The position numbers and the translations under genes are program-made. The notes under the pieces were generated by a model, which was given only the letters and a program-made list of their open reading frames with translations, ran no database searches and had not been told where the DNA came from. This document shows, in pieces, positions 16,443 to 24,477 of a stretch of 64,000 nt of DNA (position 1 is the stretch's first letter; the number at the start of each line of letters is the position of its first letter). Source of the DNA: Gracilimonas sp965227215 (GTDB taxonomy: Bacteria > Bacteroidota > Rhodothermia > Balneolales > Balneolaceae); contig OZ245729.1 of NCBI GenBank assembly GCA_965227215.1, positions 2,046,001 to 2,110,000 of the forward strand, given 5' to 3'.

Positions 16443-16763
16443 TTAGTCTTTATCCTGTTTGTGAGGATTCACATCAGTTACGGCCGACTTCAACATACGA
16501 AGTTTGGTGCCACTGTCTACATCGAGCAGAAATTCATTTTCTTCAATTTTATCCACAAAACCGATGATGCCTGAAGAAGTAATAACTTTGTCACCCTTTT
16601 TCATGCCCTCAACTTTCTCTTTAATTTCTTTTTGTCGTTTACTCTGCGGGCGAATAATAAAAAGGTAAAATACCAGGAAAATAGCGCCGAGAAACACCAG
16701 GTTGATGATACCGGCATTCGGGTCGTCAGGGTTCCCCATTAAAAAAAGTGGTAAAAATTGCAT
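16443..16763 (-). CDS. yajC: Preprotein translocase accessory subunit YajC
   Basis: A 106-residue protein with one N-terminal membrane helix (about 19-38, NLVFLGAIFLVFYLF) followed at once by the YajC hallmark IIRPQSKRQKE, then a small cytoplasmic domain with GDKVITSSGIIGFVDKI. YajC associates with SecDF at the Sec translocon in the inner membrane and assists protein export. SecD/SecF are not in this window. The -7-like TATCTTCG on the minus strand (16800-16807) is a possible promoter with one mismatch to TAnnTTTG. It lies alone between repeat-containing spacers. Confidence 0.94.
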   Translation of the reverse strand: MQFLPLFLMGNPDDPNAGIINLVFLGAIFLVFYLFIIRPQSKRQKEIKEKVEGMKKGDKVITSSGIIGFVDKIEENEFLLDVDSGTKLRMLKSAVTDVNPHKQDKD

Positions 16764-16916
16764 AGTTGTAGATTAATGTGCGATTAAATTATTGCGGGTC
16801 GAAGATACGAATTCCTGCATTCAATGACGATTTTAAAACGTATCTCAGGGGTACGGTCATTCCCTAACATGGAGAAGAAATTTTTACTTTTGATTATGGC
16901 TTAATAAAACAACTCA

Positions 16917-17053
16917 GATTCCTGCCTTCGCAGGAATGACGTTGTTATATTTTTAATAGCAGAGAGGTCATCAAGGACAAACCTGATCTGCTATCTCCTT
17001 TGTTAAGCAACCGTGCTTGGTTCGGGAGGTCGCGGGTCAGGCCCGCGATGACA
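16917..17053. repeat. Two short hairpin repeats ending in ATGAC
   Basis: Hairpin 1 (about 16917-16940) has ATTCCTGC/GCAGGAAT arms followed by GAC. Hairpin 2 (about 17028-17053) has TCGCGGG/CCCGCGA arms followed by TGAC. Both have the look of REP-type elements common in intergenic DNA of this group. The surrounding 464-base spacer 16764-17227 contains no gene I can support; a 36-codon frame at 17097-17207 is noted among the rejected items. Confidence 0.6.
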
Positions 17054-17227
17054 ATATTCTAAATCAAATCCAGCCCAAATCAGTCACCGAGAGGCGTTAA
17101 TTTTGAAGAAAGCGGTAATATGTATGTAAGTCGACAAAGCGATCTCCACAACAACGCTCAGAAGAATTACTAAAGAGATTACCACGGTATTTATTCCCTG
17201 TGGCCATTGATTCTAAACGGTCATGTG

Positions 17228-18139
17228 CTAACTGAACAACGTCTTCAAAAATTTCTGATGTTTTTCCTTGTTCTTCACAATCAATAAAGGGATTCCGAAA
17301 GAGTAGTAGGTCATTTTATCGGTGAAATCATCCCGCAAAATGCTGGTAATTTTTTTGTCTGATTTAGAGCCTACAATAATGAGATCGGCCTGATTGCGTA
17401 CAGCCTCATCGTACACCTCATCTCCAATACGCCCTTCTTTGTGTAAGGTAAGAGTGAAAGTGACGTCTCCGGGCAGGTTATAATCTTCAATAAACTCCTT
17501 TTTCTGCTCATTAATGTGATTCCGGATTTTGTCTTTTTCACCCTCGGTTGGCATATACGGAAAAAAGTGAGAAGGATATTTAAAGATATGCTGAGCCTGA
17601 ACGGAGCCATTCTGTGGTTCTACCAAATTCTGTGCCAGCTTAACAGCATTTGCTGATTGTGGGGAAAAATCAACGGGGGCGAGGATAGTGTTCATGGCGT
17701 ACCGGCTGGTTTCCGGTACAAATAGAATTGAAGACGGCACATATTTTACGATACGGCGGGCGATCACCCCTTCTCCCACATATCCTGTTTTCTTACCCAT
17801 CATTAAGAGGTCGGGATCCATGCTATTCATCAGCTCAATAATTTGATCAGTGGGGCGGCCCTCTTTGATGATCAGGCGAATTTCTATATCGTTTTCCCCA
17901 AAGTGTTCCTCGACCTTTTTGTTGAGCTCGTCTCTGATTACATCTTCAAAATCCTGATGGGTTTTAATATCGGGGAATAATTCAGCCATTTCTTTGGCTA
18001 CATTACCCGACTCAACCACATGCAAAAAAGAGATGGTTTTAGGTTCAATAACCGAGGTTAGAAAGTGGGTATATCCAATCAGGATATCGTCCATCTTGGA
18101 AAGATCTAAGCAAACGAACCAGTGTTCGAAATTCTTCAT
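17228..18139 (-). CDS. Tandem-domain universal stress protein (UspA family)
   Basis: A 303-residue protein made of two UspA domains (about 1-150 and 155-295). Each has the alternating alpha/beta pattern, as in WFVCLDLSKMD, DPDLLMMGKKTG, NTILAPVDFSPQSANAVKLA and ADLIIVGSKSD. The usual ATP-binding glycine loop after the last strand is not intact in either half (GKKTGYVGEG and GSKSDKKIT), so nucleotide binding is uncertain. It starts 13 bases downstream of the BCCT transporter stop and so is in the same operon. A Usp protein paired with a transporter commonly acts as a cytoplasmic regulator or stress link, here probably in the osmotic-stress response; that role is inferred. Confidence 0.9.
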   Translation of the reverse strand: MKNFEHWFVCLDLSKMDDILIGYTHFLTSVIEPKTISFLHVVESGNVAKEMAELFPDIKTHQDFEDVIRDELNKKVEEHFGENDIEIRLIIKEGRPTDQIIELMNSMDPDLLMMGKKTGYVGEGVIARRIVKYVPSSILFVPETSRYAMNTILAPVDFSPQSANAVKLAQNLVEPQNGSVQAQHIFKYPSHFFPYMPTEGEKDKIRNHINEQKKEFIEDYNLPGDVTFTLTLHKEGRIGDEVYDEAVRNQADLIIVGSKSDKKITSILRDDFTDKMTYYSFGIPLLIVKNKEKHQKFLKTLFS

Positions 18140-18152
18140 AATCTTTTACTCC

Positions 18153-19772
18153 TTAGTCCTCTTGATTTTGATTTTTGATGGCGTCTTTGACAAGGTCTTT
18201 GTATGAATCGCGCTCTTTGTCTTTTATTTTTTGTTGATTCTCTTTGTACTCGCGTTTCAGTCCCCGGTGTAAGCTAAAGCACATAACCAATAATATAAGG
18301 GCGAATGGCAAACCGGTACTGATGGAAGCTGTTTGAAGCGCACTCAATCCCCCGCCTACCAATAAGATGGCGGCAACCAGTCCCTCGGTTTGAGCCCAGA
18401 AAATGCGCTGACCTACCGGAGCGTCCAGTTTGCCACCGCTGGTAAGGCCATCTATCACCAATGACCCCGAATCGGATGATGTGACAAAGAAACTCAGGAT
18501 CAATACGATAGCTATGATAGAAGTGACTATTTCGAGTGGGAACTGTTCCAGAAAAACAAACAAAGCAGTGGCCACATTATCATTTACGGCATCGCCGATA
18601 TTTCCGGTTCCGGCCATTTCAAGATTGATGGCTGTTCCGCCAAAGGCAGACATCCACAAAAAGGTGATGATACTGGGTACAATCAACACCCCTAACACAA
18701 ACTCCTTCACAGATCGCCCTTTGGAAATCCGGGCAATGAACATGCCTACATAAGGTGACCAGGAAATCCACCATGCCCAGTAAAAGATGGTCCATGAACT
18801 TTGCCAGTCGGTTCCGGCGTAGGATTCGGTCCAGAAACTAAAGGTGGCAACAGAATTAAAATATCCGCCAAAGTTTTGAATAAAGGAGTCAAAGATAAAA
18901 ATCGTAGGGCCTACCAAAATCACAAATACCAGAAACAAGGCAGCTATGCGCACATTCATTTCACTAAGCACCCGAACACCTTTATCTATTCCAAGCACCA
19001 CCGAGCCTGTGGCAACCAAAGTGATAGCGATAATAATCCCGACCTGTAGGTAGATATTATCCGGCAACCCAAATACGTGATCGAGTCCGGCGCTTACCTG
19101 GAGCACGCCTAAGCCCAGAGAAGTGGCGAGCCCAAACAAGGTGGCCAGCACCGCAAGGATGTCAATGATATCGCCCATCCATCCCTTGATGCGATCTCCG
19201 ATCAACGGATAGAAAACGGAGCGAAATGAAAGTGGAAGCCCGCGATTGAAGGCAAAAAATCCAAGCGACAATCCAACGACTGCATAAATGCCCCAGGCGT
19301 GAAATCCCCAATGGAGATATGTGAGGTTCATAGCCTGCTGAGCTGCCTCTACGGTTTCACCATCCGCCATTGGTGGAGAGAGGTAGTGGAAAATGGGTTC
19401 AGCCACACTCCAAAACATGATGCCTATTCCCATCCCGGCACTGAATAACATGGCAAACCAGGCAAGAGTGCTGAAGTCCGGTTCGGCGTCTTCTCCACCC
19501 AGACGTATATTCCCAAACCTGCTGAAGGCAATAAATAAAGAGAAGATGATGAAGATGTTAACGGCGATTACAAAAAACCACCCTCCATTATCGGTGATGG
19601 CGGTTTGTATAGAACTGAAAATGGTTTCGGCCTGATCACCCAATAATAAAGTGGCGGGGATCATGGTGGTAATCAGTATTACCGATGGCCAAAAAACCGG
19701 TTTGTGAATATCGAAATGCTTATTGATACCTGTTTTCTTGGCAGGCTCTTTTTCTTCTCCTCGAATTCCCAT
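18153..19772 (-). CDS. BCCT-family betaine/choline/carnitine transporter
   Basis: A 539-residue transporter with about 12 membrane segments between short cytoplasmic termini. Family signatures are SAGMGIGIMFWSVAEPIFHY near residue 110-130, a Trp-rich segment near residue 325-345 (FYWAWWISWSPYVGMFIARI), and ISKGRSVKEF directly after it. BCCT carriers import quaternary ammonium osmolytes such as glycine betaine; the glycine stretch AGMGIG distinguishes sodium- from proton-coupled members, but I do not assign the ion. The C-terminal tail (last 40 residues) is short and charged and may sense osmotic state. It is followed by the Usp gene, forming a two-gene stress operon. Confidence 0.93.
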   Translation of the reverse strand: MGIRGEEKEPAKKTGINKHFDIHKPVFWPSVILITTMIPATLLLGDQAETIFSSIQTAITDNGGWFFVIAVNIFIIFSLFIAFSRFGNIRLGGEDAEPDFSTLAWFAMLFSAGMGIGIMFWSVAEPIFHYLSPPMADGETVEAAQQAMNLTYLHWGFHAWGIYAVVGLSLGFFAFNRGLPLSFRSVFYPLIGDRIKGWMGDIIDILAVLATLFGLATSLGLGVLQVSAGLDHVFGLPDNIYLQVGIIIAITLVATGSVVLGIDKGVRVLSEMNVRIAALFLVFVILVGPTIFIFDSFIQNFGGYFNSVATFSFWTESYAGTDWQSSWTIFYWAWWISWSPYVGMFIARISKGRSVKEFVLGVLIVPSIITFLWMSAFGGTAINLEMAGTGNIGDAVNDNVATALFVFLEQFPLEIVTSIIAIVLILSFFVTSSDSGSLVIDGLTSGGKLDAPVGQRIFWAQTEGLVAAILLVGGGLSALQTASISTGLPFALILLVMCFSLHRGLKREYKENQQKIKDKERDSYKDLVKDAIKNQNQED

Positions 19773-19865
19773 GTTGTGGTTTTTAGTAAGTTAAAGTTGA
19801 TTCGCCCTAACATGAATTAGCGGTTGTCAGGGCGGCACATATTGAAAGGCTAAGCAGCAGGAAAA

Positions 19866-19976
19866 TCAGTGCTGCTTGTGTTGAAGTACCTCCAAATTGC
19901 GAATTTCGATGACTTCATGTTCTCCGGTTTCGGAGATATATAACTGATAGTTAAGTTTAGTTGTATGAAATAACAT
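19866..19976 (-). CDS. Possible 36-residue small protein upstream of the BCCT-Usp operon region
   Basis: The only open frame of note in the 304-base spacer 19773-20076. It reads MLFHTTKLNYQLYISETGEH then EVIEIRNLEVLQ and HKQH, and alternates hydrophobic and polar residues like a small beta hairpin. There is no convincing ribosome-binding site and no recognised domain. It may be a real microprotein or chance; the remainder of the spacer shows nothing else. Confidence 0.25.
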   Translation of the reverse strand: MLFHTTKLNYQLYISETGEHEVIEIRNLEVLQHKQH

Positions 19977-20076
19977 AACCTGATTGAAAGATCATATCGT
20001 TCAATAGCTCAAGAAAGCCTACCGAAAAAGTAAGGGATTATCAAGTTTGGGGGGTAGTGTACAAAGTCACAAGTTC

Positions 20077-22194
20077 TCACTCCCCATAAAACCTCTTCCC
20101 CTCATTCGCATAATCAATCAGAAGCTGAGCCGGTTTGAATCGGGGGCCGAAAGTGCCGGTGAATTCATTGAGCTGATCTACCACGTTTTGCACACCGGTT
20201 TGATCAATGTAGCGGAACGGGCCTCCGAGGAAGGGCGGGAATCCGAGCCCGAGGATGGCACCGAGGTCGCCGTCTTCCGGACTTTTCAGGATGTCTTCTT
20301 CCAGGCACCAGGCCGCTTCGTTGATCATGGTTAAAGCCATGCGAAGTTGAGCCGTTTTTTTGTCGGGGTTGGAGCGATTTTGTCCGCCGAAGTATTCGTA
20401 AATCTCGGTGTTTACTTCCTTCTTTTTGCCGGAAGCATAGGTGTACATTCCGCGTTTATTCTTCCTTCCTTTAAATCCGGCTTCCAGAAGTTCGTCAGCT
20501 TTGTTGGTGGATTCTACTCCTCGCTCTGCAAACATGGGCGACATAGTTTCAGCCACGTGAGCTCCCACATCAATGCCTACTTCATCGAAAAGTGCCATCG
20601 GTCCCACCGGGTAGCCAAAGTCTTTCATGATCTTGTCTAAGAATTCAATAGATGCTCCTTCTTCCAGCAGCACCATCGCCTCGTTCATATAGGGAGCTAA
20701 AATCCGGGTGGTATAAAAGCCGGGGCCGTCGTTTACCACAATCACATTCTTACCCTGATTCACTCCCACCTGATAGGCGGTTTGTGTAACCCAGTCTGCT
20801 GTTTGATCAGTAGTGATAATTTCGAGCAGAGGCATTTTTTGAACTGGGGAGAAGTAATGCATGCCAATGATATTCTCCGGGCGTTGGGCTCCTTCTGCAA
20901 TTTTAGAAATGGGTAAAGAAGAAGTGTTGGATGCAAAAATGGTATGAGTCGGAGTATTCGATTCTATTTGCTGTACGATGTTTTGCTTAAGCTCCAGGTC
21001 TTCGAATACTGCTTCAATGACCAGGTCAACGGAGTTGAATCCATCGTAAGAATCAACACCTGTTACTTTGCTTGCCATTTTATCCCGGTCGAATTCCGAG
21101 ATGATTTTCTTTTGAGCCTTTTCATTAAAGGATTTCCAAATTCCCTTCTCACCTTCTGCGGCGTTTTCTATAGTCTGGTCTTTAAGTAAAACCCGGTAAT
21201 CACCCTTGTCTATACTAACCTCAGCAATGCCGGAGCCCATCAGGCCGGCTCCGAGAACACCGATTTTCTTAACTTCGCGGACTAAGTCAGGATTCGGAAC
21301 TTTCTTGGATGCGTTCATCCCAAAGAAGAGATTCACCAGGTTTCGGGATTCGTGCGTAGCTCCCAGTTCACCAAATAAAACGGTTTCGTTTTCGAGTCCT
21401 TTTTCGATGCCGTGCTTATATCCATACTCTACGGCATCAATGATTTTAGGAGGAGCCGGGTAGTTTCCTTTGGTCTGTCCGGCGGTTTTCTTGCGGGCTT
21501 GGGAGAAGATGATTTTTCGACCCAGCGGGTTTCCCTCCAGAAGTTTATGCAGGAACGGACGTTTATCTTTTCGGTCAAATTTGCCTTCCGAGATTTTATG
21601 AACTCCTTTGATGGCCGCTTTTTCGATGGCATCTTTGTGAGTGACCTCATCCACCAACCCCATGCGTTTTGCCTGCCGGGTGTAGATGTTTTTCCCGGTA
21701 AGCATATAGGGAAGGGCATTTTGAATACCGATTAAACGGGGCAGCCGTTGTGTGCCACCGGTGCCGGGCAGAATTCCCAACTTAACCTCAGGCAGAGCAA
21801 ATACTGTTTTGGAACTGTCCGAACAAACCCGATAGTGACAAGCCAAAGAAAGTTCGAGTCCGCCCCCCATGCAGCTGCCATGAACGGCTACCCCAATGGG
21901 CTTAGGAAAATCGGCAATACGATTCAGGATCTTATGCCCGTCTTTACTGAGCTGCTCAATCTCTTCAGCGGTATCCCGAGCCTGAAACATGTCGATATCA
22001 GCCCCGGCGATGAAATTATCTTTCTTCCCGGAAATAAGAACGGCTCCCTTAAGCTCATCATTACTTTCAAGCTCATCAAGGAAATCCGAGAACTCGTCCA
22101 TCATCGATTCATTCAGCTTATTCACTTTCTCGCCGGGTAAATCCAGCGTGATGATGGCAATGGATTCTTTGTGTGATATGTTTAAGTAACTCAT
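20077..22194 (-). CDS. fadJ: Fatty-acid oxidation multifunctional protein (enoyl-CoA hydratase / 3-hydroxyacyl-CoA dehydrogenase)
   Basis: A 705-residue FadJ-type protein of beta-oxidation. The N-terminal crotonase domain (1-190) has the oxyanion motif IAGADID (62-68) and both catalytic glutamates, in GGGLELS (114) and LPEVKLG (136). The central NAD-binding domain starts near residue 310 with VLGAGLMGSGIAEV, with the catalytic His in GMHYFSPVQKMPLLEI. The C-terminal dehydrogenase domains end with GLGFPPFLGGPFRYID. It hydrates enoyl-CoA and oxidises the hydroxyacyl-CoA. The thiolase gene fadI lies upstream on the same strand, 235 bases away, with repeat elements between them, so the two may or may not share a transcript. 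Confidence 0.95.
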   Translation of the reverse strand: MSYLNISHKESIAIITLDLPGEKVNKLNESMMDEFSDFLDELESNDELKGAVLISGKKDNFIAGADIDMFQARDTAEEIEQLSKDGHKILNRIADFPKPIGVAVHGSCMGGGLELSLACHYRVCSDSSKTVFALPEVKLGILPGTGGTQRLPRLIGIQNALPYMLTGKNIYTRQAKRMGLVDEVTHKDAIEKAAIKGVHKISEGKFDRKDKRPFLHKLLEGNPLGRKIIFSQARKKTAGQTKGNYPAPPKIIDAVEYGYKHGIEKGLENETVLFGELGATHESRNLVNLFFGMNASKKVPNPDLVREVKKIGVLGAGLMGSGIAEVSIDKGDYRVLLKDQTIENAAEGEKGIWKSFNEKAQKKIISEFDRDKMASKVTGVDSYDGFNSVDLVIEAVFEDLELKQNIVQQIESNTPTHTIFASNTSSLPISKIAEGAQRPENIIGMHYFSPVQKMPLLEIITTDQTADWVTQTAYQVGVNQGKNVIVVNDGPGFYTTRILAPYMNEAMVLLEEGASIEFLDKIMKDFGYPVGPMALFDEVGIDVGAHVAETMSPMFAERGVESTNKADELLEAGFKGRKNKRGMYTYASGKKKEVNTEIYEYFGGQNRSNPDKKTAQLRMALTMINEAAWCLEEDILKSPEDGDLGAILGLGFPPFLGGPFRYIDQTGVQNVVDQLNEFTGTFGPRFKPAQLLIDYANEGKRFYGE

Positions 22195-22262
22195 GGTGTG
22201 ATTATTAATAGAAGTTATTCTAAAAAAGTGAATTTGGTTAGTTTAGGATTCGAAGCCCCATT

Positions 22263-22405
22263 CTTCGACCTCACCTTCCCGAGGATCGGGACTCCTTCGC
22301 AAGGAGAGGACTTTCTTCGGGGTTGATAATAGGTTTGATGCTTTTCATGGTTCTAAGTGTTACCAACGCGTCCTCCTCCTTACTAAGGAGGAGACAGAGG
22401 AGGTC
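22263..22405. repeat. Palindromic repeat modules between fadI and fadJ
   Basis: The fadI-fadJ spacer carries the same two modules as the ribBA-yajC spacer in swapped order. A CTTCGACCTCACC ... CTCCTTCGCAAGGAGAGGA hairpin lies at about 22263-22312, and TCCTCCTCCTTACTAAGGAGGA with GACAGAGGAGGTCGAAG lies at 22371-22408. Both can fold into stable stems. The placement inside a likely operon means they could tune downstream expression or mRNA stability. Confidence 0.7.
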
Positions 22406-22429
22406 GAAGCTATTGCTCCACAAAACCCT

Positions 22430-23737
22430 TTACTGATCAGGATACCTCTCCAGCACCACCGCATGGCCCTGCCCGCCGGCAGCACAGGCGGAAACCAGTG
22501 CAAAAGTTCCGTCTTCACGAATCAGGCGGTTGGCGGCGGTTGTTACAATCCGGACGCCAGTGGCTCCAAACGGATGCCCTAAAGAAAGGGAACCTCCCAT
22601 CGTATTCAGTTTGTCCATAGGAATTTCCCCTACTTTTTGATCCCGGTTCAGAGAGTCCTCGGCAAACTTGTCGGAATTCAAAGCGGTGAGTACAGAAAGA
22701 ACCTGCCCTGCAAAAGCCTCGTGGAGCTCAATCACATCCATGTCGCCGAGGTTAAGATTCATCGCATCCAGCACTTTGGGGATGGCATAGGCCGGGCCTA
22801 ACAAAAGCTCCTCTCCGGGATCCTGGGATACAAAATTATATTCGCGGATGTAGGCTTTCGGCTTTAGCCCGAGTTCGAGCGCCGTTTGTTCTTCTATAAT
22901 AAAACTGGCGGAAGCCCCGTCCGTTAAGAAGGAGGAGTTTCCGGCCGTTACCGTGCCATGAGGCTTGATGAAAGCCGGGCGCAGCTTACCGAGCTTATCC
23001 ATGGAGGTATCATCACGGAAACCGTTGTCGTGTTTTACCACTTCAAATTCAGGGGGGATTTTGGCCGGAATCAGTTCTTCATCCAGCAGGCCTTCTTGGG
23101 TTGCTTTGGCTGCCAGCTGGTGAGAGCGCAGCGCATACTCATCCTGATCTTCACGGCTCACCCCAAACCGGGCAGCCATACGATCGGCACTTTCACCCAT
23201 TACTTCTCCGGTTGAGAATTCAGCAATGGCGGGGAGTTCCGGTAGAAAATCTTTGAAACCCAGTCCTTTGAAAAACTTCAGAAAGTCCAGCGGGGACTTA
23301 TACTTCCGGGCCTCCAGTACTTTTTGTCGAAATTTCTTTTTGAACCGAACGGGAATGTCGGACATGGTTTCGGTTCCGCCGGCTAAGATGATTTTGGCTT
23401 GGCCAGATCGGATTAAATCCACGCCGCTGGTGATGGCCTGACTGGATGAGATGCACGCCATGGTTGTGGTGAAAGCCGGGACGGACTCCGGGATACCGGC
23501 ACCGAGGGCGCTTTCGCGGGCTACGTTGCTCGTCTTCACTTCTTGTATCACCGTTCCCATTATCACCCGGTCGATGGTAGCCGGATCCACGGGGTTTCGT
23601 GCGAGCAATCCTTCGATGGCCATACGGCCGAGGTCGTAAGCCATCAGGTCTTTATAGTTGGTTCCTGAGCGTTGAAAGGGGATTCGGCAGCCATCCACAA
23701 GAACGGCAACCGGCGAATGTTCGGTGTTATTTTCCAT
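22430..23737 (-). CDS. fadI: Acetyl-CoA C-acyltransferase (beta-oxidation thiolase)
   Basis: About 435 residues of the thiolase superfamily. The acyl-accepting Cys is in MACISSSQAI (about residue 93 from the chosen start), the His of the active site in LHEAFAGQ, and the second Cys in SACAAGGQGHAVVLE near the C-terminus; GHPFGATG is also present. It cleaves 3-ketoacyl-CoA with CoA in the last step of beta-oxidation. I use the ATG at 23737 (MENNTEHSPVAV) rather than the one at 23782, because the upstream one would translate the palindrome at 23765-23779 and adds nothing family-like. It lies upstream of fadJ and its leader contains an operator-like site. Confidence 0.93.
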   Translation of the reverse strand: MENNTEHSPVAVLVDGCRIPFQRSGTNYKDLMAYDLGRMAIEGLLARNPVDPATIDRVIMGTVIQEVKTSNVARESALGAGIPESVPAFTTTMACISSSQAITSGVDLIRSGQAKIILAGGTETMSDIPVRFKKKFRQKVLEARKYKSPLDFLKFFKGLGFKDFLPELPAIAEFSTGEVMGESADRMAARFGVSREDQDEYALRSHQLAAKATQEGLLDEELIPAKIPPEFEVVKHDNGFRDDTSMDKLGKLRPAFIKPHGTVTAGNSSFLTDGASASFIIEEQTALELGLKPKAYIREYNFVSQDPGEELLLGPAYAIPKVLDAMNLNLGDMDVIELHEAFAGQVLSVLTALNSDKFAEDSLNRDQKVGEIPMDKLNTMGGSLSLGHPFGATGVRIVTTAANRLIREDGTFALVSACAAGGQGHAVVLERYPDQ

Positions 23738-23764
23738 AAAATTGATCTCTGGTTGAACCCTTAA

Positions 23765-23779
23765 GTTAACAGTGTTAAC
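23765..23779. promoter_or_regulatory. Perfect 15-bp palindrome, probable operator of the fad genes
   Basis: GTTAACA-G-TGTTAAC is an inverted repeat with 7-base arms around one base, located 28 bases before the fadI start. It has the size and symmetry of a TetR/GntR-type repressor site, such as the regulators that control fatty-acid degradation. No regulator gene is adjacent, so the assignment rests on position and symmetry only. Confidence 0.55.
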
Positions 23780-23808
23780 CAATAAATCAAGATAGGGTGT
23801 ATTTTTTC

Positions 23809-23839
23809 TTTGTCAGAGATTGAAATGTTCTTATATTTG
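23809..23839 (+). promoter_or_regulatory. Promoter of tRNA-Val (TTTG-N19-TATATTTG)
   Basis: The -33 element TTTG (23809-23812) and the -7 element TATATTTG (23832-23839) are separated by exactly 19 bases, matching the Bacteroidetes-type primary sigma consensus. The tRNA begins 19 bases after the -7 box, giving a short 5' leader of about a dozen bases. Confidence 0.8.
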
Positions 23840-23857
23840 TCGCCCTTCGAACAAGTC

Positions 23858-23932
23858 GGGCGATTAGCTCAGTTGGTTCAGAGCACCTCGTTTACACCGA
23901 GGGGGTCGGGGGTTCGAGTCCCTCATCGCCCA
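23858..23932 (+). tRNA. tRNA-Val (anticodon UAC)
   Basis: A 75-base cloverleaf. The acceptor stem GGGCGAT pairs with ATCGCCC. The D arm is AGCTCAGTTGGTTCAGAGC, and the anticodon stem CCTCG/CGAGG encloses the loop TTTACAC with anticodon TAC. The T arm is GGGGG-TTCGAGT-CCCTC. The discriminator is A. The 3' CCA is not fully encoded (ACCG follows), so it must be added after transcription. It reads GUA and, with wobble, other valine codons. Confidence 0.97.
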
Positions 23933-23936
23933 CCGA

Positions 23937-23967
23937 AAAGCCATCCCATAACGGGGTGGCTTTTTTT
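23937..23967 (+). terminator. Intrinsic terminator of tRNA-Val
   Basis: Stem 23937-23947 with 23953-23963 (11 bp, one T-G pair, loop ATAAC) followed by a run of T. It begins 5 bases after the tRNA. The loop ATAAC is the same as in the terminator at 6035-6066. Confidence 0.88.
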
Positions 23968-24477
23968 GTTTCTAATTTGTGTGGTTAGGAAAATTTAGAC
24001 AATACTTTCGGGTCTGCTAAAGCTACATCAGTTATGTTTTTAATAAAGTAATTCAGATAGTAAGCAGATTAAAACAATTGATAGGGTAACGTAATCATTG
24101 AATAGTTAAGGTTACTTTATATAGTGTCATATAGATGATCACTAATAGCTTTTCCAACAAGTAATAATACTTTTGACGCTTATCTAAATAAGATGGTTTG
24201 AAGATTGCCAAGCATTTAGACTTCATATTTGAAATCAAGAAGCAATCAATGCGGTGGCGTATAAGTGCCATAAATGTAGGATTCTATTCTAACAGAATTA
24301 AGCCTAATTTTTCAATGGGTTGGTTAAAAATATTAGAATTAAAATAACCCGGAAAAAAGGGTTTTGATTTTAAATGTAAAAACCGTTACATCTGGAAGCT
24401 TAATTTTTGAGATAAGTCTTGAATAATTTGCTTTTCTATTTAAAGTATTATAAACCAAAACATAAGAGGATAGAAGT
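23968..24477. other. AT-rich gene-free spacer upstream of susC
   Basis: No supportable gene in about 510 bases. Base composition turns visibly AT-rich just after the tRNA terminator. Structures seen are a small AACCC/GGGTT hairpin near 24345-24363 and a TGTAA...TTACA inverted repeat at 24375-24390 (TGTAAAAACCGTTACA), either of which could be a regulator site for the SusCD operon. An AGAGGA ribosome-binding site precedes the susC ATG at 24478 by about 8 bases. No clear -7 element was found. Confidence 0.5.

Noticed and set aside
17097..17207. 36-codon frame on the minus strand downstream of yajC region (starting MATGNKYRGNLF)
   Set aside because: No ribosome-binding site and no recognised pattern, and it lies in repeat-rich spacer DNA; chance is the simpler explanation.
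24375..24390. TGTAAAAACCGTTACA inverted repeat as a LacI-type operator upstream of susC
   Set aside because: The arms are only 5 bases and the centre lacks the CG typical of LacI sites, so it is noted in the spacer entry but not called as an operator.
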